Assembly: GCF_040111675.1 (NCBI RefSeq)
Contig: NZ_CP157794.1
Coordinates: forward strand, 3,121,501 to 3,185,500
Length of the DNA stretch: 64,000 bases
Direction of reading: 5' to 3'
Source: Salinarimonas sp.
GTDB taxonomy: Bacteria; Pseudomonadota; Alphaproteobacteria; Rhizobiales; Beijerinckiaceae
The position numbers and the translations under genes are program-made. Positions 17,722 through 28,954 of this stretch are shown here, piece by piece. The notes below the pieces were generated by a model. The model was not told where the DNA came from. It searched no databases and was given only the letters and a program-made list of their open reading frames with translations. Position 1 is the first letter of the stretch; every line of letters starts with the position of its first letter.

Positions 17722-17750
17722 TCGACAAGTCCCCTCCCCAACTCTAATAA
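17722..17750 (+). promoter_or_regulatory. Candidate sigma-70-type promoter upstream of alaS
   Basis: TCGACA (17722-17727) and TAATAA (17745-17750) are separated by 17 bp, in an unusually AT-rich patch 53 bp ahead of the alaS start. The -35 differs from TTGACA at one base; the -10 is weak. Confidence 0.4.
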
Positions 17751-17802
17751 CGCGCAACGCTTCGGCGGCGTCACGTCCGCCTCCCTTTCGCAGAGTGTCT
17801 CC

Positions 17803-20463
<2,661 letters not shown>

Positions 20464-20489
20464 AGCGCCACGCGAAAGGACGCCGCAAC

Positions 20490-20520
20490 GCCCCGGACCG
20501 CGCCGCGATCCGGGGCTTTT
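20490..20520 (+). terminator. Rho-independent terminator of alaS
   Basis: Perfect 8-bp stem GCCCCGGA / TCCGGGGC (20490-20497 and 20509-20516) with an 11-nt loop, directly followed by TTTT, 26 bp after the alaS stop. Confidence 0.8.
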
Positions 20521-20593
20521 CGCATGGCGATCCCGGCCTTGCGATTCACGGACGGCTCCGGGACATTTCGTCGGCTTTTCCGACTTCCGGGGC

Positions 20594-20622
20594 TTGCATC
20601 GACCGAGCCGGGCCGATATATC
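20594..20622 (+). promoter_or_regulatory. Sigma-70-type promoter of tRNA-Asn
   Basis: TTGCAT (20594-20599) and TATATC (20617-20622) are separated by exactly 17 bp. Transcription would start near 20629, giving a leader of about 47 nt before the tRNA. It lies between the alaS terminator and the tRNA. Confidence 0.6.
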
Positions 20623-20675
20623 GCTCTCCACCGGCGGAGGAGGCGCCCAGCGCTCCCCCCCCCGAGGTGGCCCAT

Positions 20676-20750
20676 TCCGGCGTGGCGCAGCGGTAGCGCA
20701 GCGGACTGTTAATCCGTTGGTCGTAGGTTCGAATCCTACCGCCGGAGCCA
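20676..20750 (+). tRNA. tRNA-Asn (anticodon GTT)
   Basis: 75-nt tRNA with encoded CCA. The acceptor stem TCCGGCG (20676-20682) pairs with CGCCGGA (20740-20746), followed by discriminator G and CCA. The anticodon loop CTGTTAA places GTT at 20708-20710, decoding AAC/AAT. The T arm contains the GGTTCGAATCC consensus. The D arm carries GCGCAGCGGTAGCGC, normal for tRNA-Asn. Confidence 0.97.
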
Positions 20751-20941
20751 CCACCTCGATTCCCGAAAGCGCGACCGCTGCGGATCATGTGCTGCGTGCA
20801 TGTGAGAGCACCCGAGCTGCGCCGTAGCCCTCCTCTTCCCGCTGCGGCCCCAAGTCGCGCGGCGCCTCGCGCCTCCTCCGGTTCAATCTCCCGGCGAAGC
20901 TCCGTATCAAGGGCGCCATCGAGTCCCGAGGGAGGTGTGAC

Positions 20942-22399
20942 GTGTCCGGGCCCGCGCTCGTCTGGTTTCGCGAGGATCTTCGCATCGCCGACAATCCGGC
21001 GCTGACGCATGCGGTCGAGACCGGTGCGCCGGTCCTGTGCCTCTACCTGTTCGACGAGGAGAGCCCGGAGGTGCGCCCGCTCGGCGGCGCCGCGCGCTGG
21101 TTCCTGCACGGCTCGCTGGCGGAGCTCTCCGAGAGCCTCGCCCGGATCGGCGGCGAGCTTCTGATCCTGCGCGGCGCGGCGCGCGACGTGATCCCGCGCG
21201 TCGCGGCCGAGACGAAAGCCGCCCACGTGGTCTGGAACCGGCGCTACGGGGCCGAGCGGGAGATCGACGCGGACGTCAAGCGCACGCTCAAGGAGGCCGG
21301 CGTCGAGGCGAGGAGCTGCAAGGCGCGCCTCCTCTACGAGCCGGGCGAGGTGACGACGAAGACCGGCGGGCTCTACCGCGTCTTCACGCCCTACAAGAAC
21401 GCCACCCTGCACTACGACCCGCCGCCCGCGCCGCTCCCCGCGCCGAACCGGGTCGAGAAGGGCGCCTGGACCGCCGCCCTGCGCGGGGCGGCCGTGCGCC
21501 TCGCCGATCTCGACCTCGAGCCGAGCGCGCCGGACTGGGCGTCCGGCCTGCGCGAGACCTGGACCCGCGGCGAAGGCGGCGCGCGCGCGCGCCTCGAAGC
21601 CTTCCTCGACGGCGCGCTCTCGGGCTATGTCGGCTCGCGCAATCGGCCCGATCTCGAGACCACCTCCATGCTCTCGGCGCATCTGCGCTTCGGCGACCTC
21701 TCGCCCCGGCAGATCGTGCACGCGGCGCTGCACGCGCGCGACGCGGGGCGGATCCCGCCGGAGGATTACGACATGCTCCGCTCGGAGCTCGGCTGGCGCG
21801 ACTTCTCGCACCAGCTGCTCTACGCCGAGCCGGACATGGCGCGCACGAACCTGACGAAGAGCTTCGACGCCTTCCCCTGGCGCGAGGACGCATCCGCGCT
21901 CGCCGCCTGGCAACGGGGCCGCACGGGCTACCCCTTCGTCGACGCCGGCATGCGCCAGCTCTGGCGCACCGGCTTCATGCACAATCGCGTGCGGATGGTC
22001 GTCGCCTCGTTCCTGGTCAAGCACCTGCTCGTCGATTGGCGGCACGGCGAGGACTGGTTCTGGGACACGCTGTGCGACGCCGATCCCGCCAACAATTCCG
22101 CCTCCTGGCAATGGGTGGCGGGCTCTGGCGCCGACGCCTCGCCCTACTATCGCATCTTCAATCCCGTGGCGCAGGGCGAGAAGTTCGATCCGAAGGGCGA
22201 CTACGTGCGCCGCTGGGTCCCGGAGCTCGCCGACGTGCCTGCGACATTCGTGCACAAGCCCTGGGAAGCGCCTCGGAACGTGCTAGAGAGAGCGGGCGTG
22301 ACGCTCGGCGAGACCTATCCGCTCCCCGTCGTCGCGCACGACGAGGGTCGCCGACGGGCGCTCGACGCCCTCGCGCGAATGAAGCAGGCTGCGGCGTGA
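20942..22399 (+). CDS. phrB: Deoxyribodipyrimidine photolyase
   Basis: Light-driven repair of cyclobutane pyrimidine dimers by FADH- and an antenna cofactor. The 485-residue product has an N-terminal alpha/beta antenna domain (LVWFREDLRIADNPAL, about 5-20; to about 130) and a helical FAD domain. The latter includes WRDFSHQLLYAEPDMA near 287, GRTGYPFVDAGMRQLWRTGF near 325-344 with HNRVRMVVASFLVK, and WQWVAGSGADASPYYRIFNP near 390-410, with the Trp residues of the electron-transfer path. Start is GTG at 20942, with GAGGGAGG about 6 bp upstream. It leads a plus-strand run of four genes (photolyase, flavoprotein, DUF1365, CFAS) typical of light-stress loci. Confidence 0.95.
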   Translation: MSGPALVWFREDLRIADNPALTHAVETGAPVLCLYLFDEESPEVRPLGGAARWFLHGSLAELSESLARIGGELLILRGAARDVIPRVAAETKAAHVVWNRRYGAEREIDADVKRTLKEAGVEARSCKARLLYEPGEVTTKTGGLYRVFTPYKNATLHYDPPPAPLPAPNRVEKGAWTAALRGAAVRLADLDLEPSAPDWASGLRETWTRGEGGARARLEAFLDGALSGYVGSRNRPDLETTSMLSAHLRFGDLSPRQIVHAALHARDAGRIPPEDYDMLRSELGWRDFSHQLLYAEPDMARTNLTKSFDAFPWREDASALAAWQRGRTGYPFVDAGMRQLWRTGFMHNRVRMVVASFLVKHLLVDWRHGEDWFWDTLCDADPANNSASWQWVAGSGADASPYYRIFNPVAQGEKFDPKGDYVRRWVPELADVPATFVHKPWEAPRNVLERAGVTLGETYPLPVVAHDEGRRRALDALARMKQAAA

Positions 22400-22408
22400 G
22401 GCGGAATC

Positions 22409-23743
22409 TTGGGTGTACGTAGCGGAGGGGCGGGCAGGACCATCGCCGTGATCGGCTCCGGCATCGCGGGCAACGGCGCCGCCTGGGCGCTGAGCGTCGC
22501 CTCGGGGCACGACGTCACGGTCTACGAGGCGGACGCGCGCCCCGGCGGCCATGCCGCGACGCTCGACATCGACTACGACGGCGCCGCACTCTCCGTCGAC
22601 ACCGGCTTCATCGTCTACAACGAGCCGAACTACCCGAACCTGACGCGGCTCTTCGCCCATCTCGGCGTCGAGACACAGCAGTCGGACATGAGCTTCTCGG
22701 TCTCCGAGTGGGACGCGCAGGCCGGAGTCGAGCTCGCCTGGACGTCGCGGGCGGCGGATGCGCTCGGCGGGCTTCTTCCGGTTCGCGCCGGCATCCCCTC
22801 CCCGGTCCACCTGCGCGTGATCCGCGACATCGTGCGCTTCAACCGGCGCGGATCGGCGGACCTGCGCGCGGGGCGGCTCGAGGGGCTCTCGCTCGGCGAC
22901 TACCTGGAGCACGAGCGCTATTCGCGGCGCTTCCGGGAGGATTACGTGGTCGCCATGGGCTCGGCGATCTGGTCGATGCCGCCGGGCGACATCCTCGCCT
23001 TCCCGGCCGCCTCCTTCCTGTCCTTCTTCGAGAACCACCGCCTGATGCGGCTCGACCGGCCGACCTGGCGCACGGTGACGGGCGGCAGCCGCCGCTATGT
23101 CGCGGCGATGACGGACGCCTATCGCGACCGGCTGCGGCTCTCCACGCCGGTGACGCGCGTCTCCCGCGGGGCGGAGGGCGTGCTGGTCGAGACCGCGACG
23201 GGCGAGAGCGCACACTACGACGAGGTCGTCCTCGCTTGCCATTGCGACCAGGCGCTCCGCCTCCTCGCCGCCCCGACGCCGGCGGAGCGGGCCATGCTCT
23301 CCGCCATCCGCTATCGCGACAACGTCGTCTACCTCCACCGCGATGCGTCCTTGATGCCGCGTTCGAGGAGCGCCTGGGCCGCCTGGAACGTGATCAAGCG
23401 CGATCGCGACGCGGTCTGCGTCACCTACTGGATGAACGCGCTCCAGGGCCTCGACCCCTCGCGCCCGCTCTTCGTCTCGCTCAACCCGCCGCGCCCGCCG
23501 CGTGAGGAGACGATCTTCGCGCAGGCCTCCTATGCGCATCCGCAATTCGACCAGGCGGCGATCGCCGCGCAGGCGGCGCTCGCGGGGCTGCAGGGGGCGG
23601 ACCGGATCTGGTTCTGCGGCGCGTGGACGAAGTACGGCTTCCACGAGGACGGCCTGCATTCGGGCCTCGCCGTCGCCGAGGCGCTCGGCGCGGCGGCGCC
23701 CTGGCGGGTGGCGCCCCGTGGCCTGAAGGACGCGGCGGCGTGA
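22409..23743 (+). CDS. FAD-dependent amine-oxidase-like oxidoreductase (NAD(P)-binding)
   Basis: Flavoprotein of 444 residues with the FAD-binding Rossmann motif IAVIGSGIAGNGAAWALS (about 12-29) and the acidic strand end VYEADARPGGHAAT, followed by the substrate lobe VDTGFIVYNEPNYPNL. The C-terminal FAD closure is WFCGAWTKYGFHEDGLHSGLAVAEAL. This is the predicted NAD/FAD-binding protein that commonly sits beside DUF1365 and CFAS-type genes, where a role in modifying unsaturated or cyclopropane acyl chains has been proposed. Start TTG at 22409 with GAGGCGG just upstream, 9 bp after the photolyase stop. It overlaps the next gene by 4 bp (GTGA). Confidence 0.88.
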   Translation: MGVRSGGAGRTIAVIGSGIAGNGAAWALSVASGHDVTVYEADARPGGHAATLDIDYDGAALSVDTGFIVYNEPNYPNLTRLFAHLGVETQQSDMSFSVSEWDAQAGVELAWTSRAADALGGLLPVRAGIPSPVHLRVIRDIVRFNRRGSADLRAGRLEGLSLGDYLEHERYSRRFREDYVVAMGSAIWSMPPGDILAFPAASFLSFFENHRLMRLDRPTWRTVTGGSRRYVAAMTDAYRDRLRLSTPVTRVSRGAEGVLVETATGESAHYDEVVLACHCDQALRLLAAPTPAERAMLSAIRYRDNVVYLHRDASLMPRSRSAWAAWNVIKRDRDAVCVTYWMNALQGLDPSRPLFVSLNPPRPPREETIFAQASYAHPQFDQAAIAAQAALAGLQGADRIWFCGAWTKYGFHEDGLHSGLAVAEALGAAAPWRVAPRGLKDAAA

Positions 23744-24522
23744 GCGCGGCGGCGGACGAGCGCGACGCGCCCGCCTGCCTCTACGTGGGCGACGTGATGC
23801 ACGCCCGGCTCAAGCCCCGCGCGCACCGCTTCCGCTATCGCGTCTTCACCCTCTCCATCGACCTCGACCGCCTGGAGGAGGCGGACCGCCTTTCGCCGCT
23901 CTTCTCCGTCGGGCGCGTCAATCTCGTCTCCTTCCGCCCCGCCGACCACGGCGCGCGCGACGCGCGGCCGCTCGCCGCCTGGGCGCGCGAGACCTTCGCC
24001 GCGCACGGGATCGAGGCCGTACGGGTGCGGCTCCTCGCCTATCCCCGCCTCCTCGGCTACGCCTTCAACCCGCTGAGCCTGTTCTACGGCTTCGATGCGA
24101 ACGGGCGGCTCGCGGGGGTCATCGCCGAGGTGCGCAACACCTTCGGCGAGCGGCATTGCTACGTCCTCCCCGGCGGCGGGGAGCGGCCGGAGGCGGCGAA
24201 GGCCTTCCACGTCTCGCCCTTCCTCGACATGGCGCAGACCTACCGCTTTGGGCTTCCGGCGCCTGGGGACGAGGCGCGGGTGACCATCGTCGAGCGGGAC
24301 GCGGCGGGGCCGATCCTCACCGCGCTCTTCAAGGGGCGTCGCCGGGCTCTCACGACGCATGGTCTGCTCGCGACGCTCGCCCGAACGCCGCTGATGACGG
24401 CGAAGGTCGTCGCCGCGATCCACTACGAGGCGGCGCGGCTGTGGGCGAAGGGCTTGCGGATCATGCCGCATCCGCGGCATGCGAGAAGGCCCCGTTCCGA
24501 GCCGGGCGGCGCGGCGTCCTGA
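23740..24522 (+). CDS. DUF1365 family protein
   Basis: 260-residue protein of the DUF1365 family; no enzymatic role is established. Family landmarks are LYVGDVMHARLKPRAHRFRY near residue 13, the segment RLLAYPRLLGYAFNPLSLFYGFD (about 99-121), EVRNTFGERHCYVLP, and the C-terminal THGLLATLARTPLMTAKVVAAIHYEAARLW with an amphipathic helix that could touch the membrane. Start GTG 23740 overlaps the previous stop. Constant linkage with the flavoprotein before it and the CFAS-type methyltransferase after it points to a shared lipid-modifying function. Confidence 0.88.
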   Translation: MSAAADERDAPACLYVGDVMHARLKPRAHRFRYRVFTLSIDLDRLEEADRLSPLFSVGRVNLVSFRPADHGARDARPLAAWARETFAAHGIEAVRVRLLAYPRLLGYAFNPLSLFYGFDANGRLAGVIAEVRNTFGERHCYVLPGGGERPEAAKAFHVSPFLDMAQTYRFGLPAPGDEARVTIVERDAAGPILTALFKGRRRALTTHGLLATLARTPLMTAKVVAAIHYEAARLWAKGLRIMPHPRHARRPRSEPGGAAS

Positions 24523-24558
24523 AGCGCACTCGGCTCTCCCTCGAGGAGCCTGTTCGCG

Positions 24559-25788
24559 TTGCGCCCCGACCCTATCGTCACAAGCGAGACCTTTCCCGCC
24601 GCGACCCGCGGGCTGCCTTTCCTGCTGCGCCGGCTCCTCGCCGTCGGGCTGCGCATCGAGACCGGCCGCCTGACGATCCTCGCGCCGGACGGGCGGCGTC
24701 TCGCCTTCGGCGGGGCGCGGCCGGGGCCGGAGGCGCAGATGACGATAAGCGACGCGTCCTTCGCGAGACGCGTCTTCCTGCGCGGCGAGATCGGCTTCGC
24801 CGAGGCCTATTGCGACGGGATCATCGACACCCCCGATCTCGGCGCGCTCCTGACGCTGTTCGCGATCAATCGGCCCGAAGGCGAGCGCGTCGTCGACGAG
24901 CCCTGGCCGCTGCGTCTCCTGCGCCGCCTGCGCGAGGCCCTGCGACGCAACACCCGCGAAGGCGCCAAGCGCAACATCGCCGACCATTACGATCTGGGCG
25001 AGGCCTTCTACGCCGCCTGGCTCGACCCGAGCATGACCTATTCCAGCGCGGTCTACGCCACGGGCGCGGGGACGCTGGAGGAGGCGCAGGCCGAGAAGCA
25101 CCGCCTTCTCGCCGAGGCGACGGGAATCCAGCCGGGCGAGCGGGTGCTCGAGATCGGCTGCGGCTGGGGCTCGTTCGCGCTCTACGCCGCGAAGGAGCTC
25201 GGCTGCCGGGTGACGGCGCTGACCATCTCGCGCGCCCAGCACGCCCACGCCGCGCGCACGATCGCCGAGGCGGGGCTCGGCGAGCGCATCGACCTGCGCT
25301 TCGAGGATTATCGCGACATCGCGGGGACCTACGACCGCATCGTCTCGATCGAGATGTTCGAGGCCGTCGGCGAGCCCTATTGGGACGCCTTCTTCGAGAC
25401 CATGAAGGCGCGGCTGCGCCCCGGCGGGCGAGCGGGGCTGCAGCTCATCACCATCCGGGACGCGCGCTACGAGGCCTATCGCGGCCAGGTCGACTTCATT
25501 CGCCGCCACGTCTTTCCCGGAGGGATGCTGCCCTCCGACAGCGTGGTGGACGCCCTGGCGGCCCGGCACGGCTTCCGCGTCGTCTCGGACCGGCGCTTCG
25601 CGGAGGACTACGCCCGCACGCTGCGGGACTGGCGCGCGCGCTTCGAGGCCGCCTGGCCGGAGATCGCGCGGCTCGGCTTCGACGCGCGCTTCCGCCGGCT
25701 GTGGATCTATTACCTCGCCTATTGCGAGGTCGGCTTCGCCACCCGCAACACCGACGTCCGCCAGATCGTGCTGGAGCGCCCCGCCTGA
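24559..25788 (+). CDS. cfa: Cyclopropane-fatty-acyl-phospholipid synthase family methyltransferase
   Basis: Transfers a methylene or methyl group from SAM to the double bond of phospholipid acyl chains at the inner membrane. The 409-residue length is standard. An N-terminal lipid-binding-like domain (about 1-125) is followed by the catalytic domain with NIADHYDLGEAFYAAWLDPSMTYSSAVY near 140, the SAM motif LEIGCGWGSFALYAAKELG (about 196-214), SIEMFEAVGEPYW, and the C-terminal YYLAYCEVGFATRNTDVRQI. Start TTG 24559 has GAGGAG about 10 bp upstream. Last gene of the photolyase-flavoprotein-DUF1365-CFAS run. In some Rhodobacterales such genes respond to singlet oxygen; no ECF promoter could be recognised here. 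Confidence 0.93.
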   Translation: MRPDPIVTSETFPAATRGLPFLLRRLLAVGLRIETGRLTILAPDGRRLAFGGARPGPEAQMTISDASFARRVFLRGEIGFAEAYCDGIIDTPDLGALLTLFAINRPEGERVVDEPWPLRLLRRLREALRRNTREGAKRNIADHYDLGEAFYAAWLDPSMTYSSAVYATGAGTLEEAQAEKHRLLAEATGIQPGERVLEIGCGWGSFALYAAKELGCRVTALTISRAQHAHAARTIAEAGLGERIDLRFEDYRDIAGTYDRIVSIEMFEAVGEPYWDAFFETMKARLRPGGRAGLQLITIRDARYEAYRGQVDFIRRHVFPGGMLPSDSVVDALAARHGFRVVSDRRFAEDYARTLRDWRARFEAAWPEIARLGFDARFRRLWIYYLAYCEVGFATRNTDVRQIVLERPA

Positions 25789-25798
25789 GGCGACGCCG

Positions 25799-26491
25799 TC
25801 AGAAGCGCAGCACGCGCAGGAGCCGGGCGATGTCGAGGAGCGAGACCAGCGCCGAGGCGACGTAGGTCATGGCGGCGACGCGCAGCACGCTCTTGGCCTT
25901 CGGCAGGTCCGCCTCCGCGAGGAACCCGCCCTTCTCCAGGATCGGCAGCGCGCGCTTGAAGCTCGCGTCGAGCTCGACGGGAAGCGTCAGCACGTGCACC
26001 AGCACCCGCGAGCCGAGGAGCGCCACGACGACGCCGATCTGGAGCACGACGAGGACCGGCGACTTCACCAGCACAGCGACGAGGGGCGTCAAGGCGAGCA
26101 CGATCGCCGCGGAGACCTCGACGGCGCGGATCGAGCCGGCGAGCTTGACGCGGGTTGCGAGCAGCGTGTCGCCGTCGGCGTCCTGCATGGCGTGAGAGGC
26201 CTCGTGCGCGGCGACCGCGACCGCCGTGATGGAGCGGCCGTCGTGATTGTCCGGCGAGAGGCGCACGACCTTCTCGACGGGGTCGTAATGGTCGCCGCCC
26301 GGCTGCGCCAGCTCGACGCGCACGTGGCCGAGCCGGGCGAGATCGAGAAGGTGGCGCGCGAGCTCGCCGCCGGTGCCGGGAAAGTCGTCGCGCTCGACGG
26401 CATGGCGGCGCATGACGGTGCGCACCCACCATTGCGGCAGGAAGATCGCAGCCAGGAAGAGGACGGCGAGAAGGCCGAGGACGAGTGCCAT
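25799..26491 (-). CDS. Membrane zinc metallopeptidase (YugP-like)
   Basis: Neutral zinc metallopeptidase family member of 230 residues, the family norm. It has an N-terminal membrane segment (about 2-22), then a soluble part with the zinc-binding helix AAHEASHAMQ (HExxH near residues 95-99), then two further hydrophobic segments (about 124-165) and a C-terminal one (about 205-225). The preceding DHYDPVEKVVRLSPDNHDGRSITAVAVAAH stretch is typical of the family. It is convergent with the CFAS-type gene (10-bp gap). Substrate unknown. Confidence 0.88.
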   Translation of the reverse strand: MALVLGLLAVLFLAAIFLPQWWVRTVMRRHAVERDDFPGTGGELARHLLDLARLGHVRVELAQPGGDHYDPVEKVVRLSPDNHDGRSITAVAVAAHEASHAMQDADGDTLLATRVKLAGSIRAVEVSAAIVLALTPLVAVLVKSPVLVVLQIGVVVALLGSRVLVHVLTLPVELDASFKRALPILEKGGFLAEADLPKAKSVLRVAAMTYVASALVSLLDIARLLRVLRF

Positions 26492-26627
26492 GAGCGTAAT
26501 CTAGGCGTTCTCGCCGCGCGCGGGGAGAGGCCTGCGGCATCGCCTCCGGACGCGTCCGGATGTCGCGGGGACGTCCGCCGGCCTAGGCTCCGCAGGGGGG
26601 CTTTCGCAACGAGCGGAGCACGATCCG

Positions 26628-27014
26628 ATGACCCCTCACGGCCAATTCTACTGGAACGAGCTGATGACCCGCGATCCGGCATCGGCGAAACGCTTCTATG
26701 GCGAGACGCTGGGCTGGACCTTCGACGACATGCCGATGCCCGACGGCACCACCTATTCGGTCGCGAAGGCCGGCGGCAAGAACGCCGGCGGCATCTTCGA
26801 CGCCACGGAGCAGCTCGGCCCCGAGGCGCCCGAGAGCTGGATGGTCTACATCGCCGTGGACGACGTGGATTCCGCGATCGAGGCGGCGCGGGCGCGCGGG
26901 GCGACCATCCTGCGCGAGCCCTTCGACGTTCCCGGCGTGGGGCGGATCGCGATGCTCACCGATCCGCATGGCGCGGCGATGGGCTGGATGACCCCCGAGC
27001 CGGCGCAGGAGTGA
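26628..27014 (+). CDS. VOC (glyoxalase/bleomycin-resistance fold) family protein
   Basis: 128-residue single VOC module with two beta-alpha-beta-beta-beta units: GQFYWNELMTRDPASAKRFYGETLGWTF (about 4-31) and WMVYIAVDDVDSAIEAARARGATILREPF (about 70-98), ending in a DPHGAAMGW strand. Members bind a metal and serve as dioxygenases, isomerases or binding proteins; no specific role is assignable. It is the closely related type often annotated as a hydrolase or antibiotic-binding relative. Stands alone, divergent from the zinc peptidase. Confidence 0.88.
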   Translation: MTPHGQFYWNELMTRDPASAKRFYGETLGWTFDDMPMPDGTTYSVAKAGGKNAGGIFDATEQLGPEAPESWMVYIAVDDVDSAIEAARARGATILREPFDVPGVGRIAMLTDPHGAAMGWMTPEPAQE

Positions 27015-27022
27015 CCCGCGCC

Positions 27023-27073
27023 CGGGCTCGATCCGAGGCCGGGCTCAATCGGAGGCCGGGCTCAATCGGAGGC
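27023..27073. repeat. Tandem 17-bp repeat across the stop codon of the CAP-domain gene
   Basis: Three consecutive copies (27023-27039, 27040-27056, 27057-27073) of CGGGCTCAATCGGAGGC; copy one differs at two positions. The third copy contains the last codons and TGA of the minus-strand CAP-domain gene, so the gene end was probably duplicated outward into the convergent spacer. Confidence 0.8.
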
Positions 27074-27523
27074 CAGGACCAGGACGTCGAAATAGCGGTG
27101 GCGGGTCTCCGGCGCCAGCGCGCGCACGTATCCGATCCGCGTCGCCTCGGGTTTGACCAGCGAGCGCTGGTGCGCGGGCGAGGCCTGCCAGGTGGCGAGT
27201 GCGGCGCGCGGGGTCGGGTCGCCGGCGGCGAGGTTCTCGAAGGCGGTGTAGGCGTCGACGCCGTTGCGGTGAATGCGGCCCGCGAAATTGCCGTGGTTCA
27301 CGTCGTCGCGCGCCGCGATGCGCCGCGCCTGCTCCTCCGCGGCCGCCATCAGGCTCGGATCGACGCGCACCGCGGACAGCCCCCGCGCGCCTCGATAGTC
27401 CGAGACCATCCGCGCCATGGCGGCGGCGTGCCCGGTCTCGATCGTGACGGGCCCGCGCGCCTGCGGGATCAGGGCGCAGGCGGAGACGAGAAGCGCGAGA
27501 GCGGCGGCGAGAAGGGGCTTCAT
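27062..27523 (-). CDS. CAP/SCP-domain lipoprotein
   Basis: 153-residue secreted protein of the CAP (SCP/PR-1) superfamily. It begins with a lipoprotein signal (MKPLLAAALALLVSAC), the lipobox LVSAC placing the lipidated Cys at residue 16. The CAP domain follows: MVSDYRGARGLSAVRVDPSLMAAAEEQARRIA, then VNHGNFAGRI, YTAFENLAAGD, and WQASPAHQRSLVKPEATRIGY near 111-131, with the conserved His of the CAP cavity (NHG and AHQR). Likely anchored in the periplasm or outer membrane. Molecular role unclear, as for most bacterial CAP proteins. Confidence 0.87.
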   Translation of the reverse strand: MKPLLAAALALLVSACALIPQARGPVTIETGHAAAMARMVSDYRGARGLSAVRVDPSLMAAAEEQARRIAARDDVNHGNFAGRIHRNGVDAYTAFENLAAGDPTPRAALATWQASPAHQRSLVKPEATRIGYVRALAPETRHRYFDVLVLASD

Positions 27524-27654
27524 TGCGAGGCGGGCCTGTGACGCGACCGGCTCTGGATGACGCTGCGCGGGGGCGAAATCAAGGCGGGCGGCATGACAGA
27601 CCCGCGCCGATGCGCTACGCGTCCCGTCCCCATTCCGACACGAGCCTCCAGCCG

Positions 27655-28893
27655 ATGCCTTCCCCCGCGCATCCCCGCACCGTCGCCATCGTCGGCGCCG
27701 GCCCCGCCGGCCTCGCCGCGGCGGAGCGGCTCGCGGGCGAGGAGGGGCTCGCGGTGATTCTGGTCGAGCGGATGCCGACCCCGGCGCGCAAGTTTTTGCT
27801 CGCCGGGCGTGGCGGGCTCAACCTCACCCATTCCGAGCCGCTCGATCGTTTCCTGCCGCGCTACGGCGGCAGCGCCGACGGCCTCGTCGCGGACGCGATC
27901 CGCGCCTACGGCCCCGGGGACCTGCGCGCCTGGGCGGAGGGGCTGGGCGAGCCGACCTTCGTCGGCTCGTCGGGCCGGGTCTTCCCGAAGAGCTTCAAGG
28001 CGAGCCCGCTCCTGCGCGCCTGGCTGGCGCGGCTCGCGGCGCAGGGCGTCACGCTCCTCACGCGAGCCCGCTTCACCGGCTTCGCCGAGGACGGCGCGCT
28101 CCTCCTCGAGACGCCGGAGGGCGAGCAGCGCCTCGCGACGGACGCCACCATCCTCGCGCTCGGCGGCGCCTCCTGGCCGCGGCTCGGCTCCGACGGCGCC
28201 TGGACCGATCTCCTCGCCGCCCGCGGGATTCCCCTCGCCTCGCTCGCCCCGATGAATGCCGGCGTCGAGATCGCCTGGAGCGACGTCTTTCGGGAGCGCT
28301 TCGCGGGCGCGCCCCTGAAGCGCGTCGCCATCGGCGTCGACGAGCCGCCCGATCCCGGCGCGATCACCGAGGCGGTCGCCACCCGCCACGGCCTCGAGGG
28401 CACGGGGATCTACGCCCGCTCGGCGGCGATCGGCGAGGCGCTGGAGGCGCGCGGCGCGGCGACGCTGCGCCTCGACCTGCGGCCGGACCTCGCGGCCGAG
28501 GCGCTCGCCGCGAAGATCGCCGCCTCCCCGAAGAGCCGCACCACGACCGAGCGCCTGCGCCGGGCCGGGCTCGCGCTGGTCGCGATCGGGCTCATGCGCG
28601 AGAGCGGCGGCGGGCCCCTCCCGCCTGGGGCGGACGCGCTCGCGGCGCTGGCCAAGGACTGCCCGCTGCCGGTCGCCGGCCTGCGCCCGCTGGACTGGGC
28701 GATCTCCAGCCGCGGCGGCGTGCGCGCCGAGGGGCTCGACGATCGGCTCATGCTGCGCGCCATGCCGGGAATCTTCGTCGCCGGGGAGATGCTCGACTGG
28801 CACGCGCCCACGGGCGGCTACCTGCTGCAGGGCTGCTTCGCCACCGGCCGGGCCGCGGCGGAGGGGGCGCTGGCCCGGCTTTCGGCCGCGTGA
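27655..28893 (+). CDS. HI0933-like NAD(P)/FAD-dependent flavoprotein (aminoacetone oxidase family)
   Basis: Flavoprotein of about 412 residues. The FAD motif VAIVGAGPAGLAAAERLA sits just after the chosen ATG 27655; upstream in-frame Mets (27610, 27523) would add an unlikely Arg-rich extension. Other family features are the K-F-x-x-x-G-x-G-x-x-N signature KFLLAGRGGLNLTHSEPLD (about 46-64), an ATILALGGASWP strand, DWAISSRGGVRAEGLDD, and the C-terminal FVAGEMLDWHAPTGGYLLQGCFATG closure. The family includes BaiN-type and YhiN-like enzymes; the substrate is not predictable. Divergent from the CAP-domain gene. Confidence 0.9.
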   Translation: MPSPAHPRTVAIVGAGPAGLAAAERLAGEEGLAVILVERMPTPARKFLLAGRGGLNLTHSEPLDRFLPRYGGSADGLVADAIRAYGPGDLRAWAEGLGEPTFVGSSGRVFPKSFKASPLLRAWLARLAAQGVTLLTRARFTGFAEDGALLLETPEGEQRLATDATILALGGASWPRLGSDGAWTDLLAARGIPLASLAPMNAGVEIAWSDVFRERFAGAPLKRVAIGVDEPPDPGAITEAVATRHGLEGTGIYARSAAIGEALEARGAATLRLDLRPDLAAEALAAKIAASPKSRTTTERLRRAGLALVAIGLMRESGGGPLPPGADALAALAKDCPLPVAGLRPLDWAISSRGGVRAEGLDDRLMLRAMPGIFVAGEMLDWHAPTGGYLLQGCFATGRAAAEGALARLSAA

Positions 28894-28954
28894 CTTGCCG
28901 CGCAGCTCCCGCGGCCTAGCTCCTTCCCGGTGACCCGCATCGGAGGACACGACC

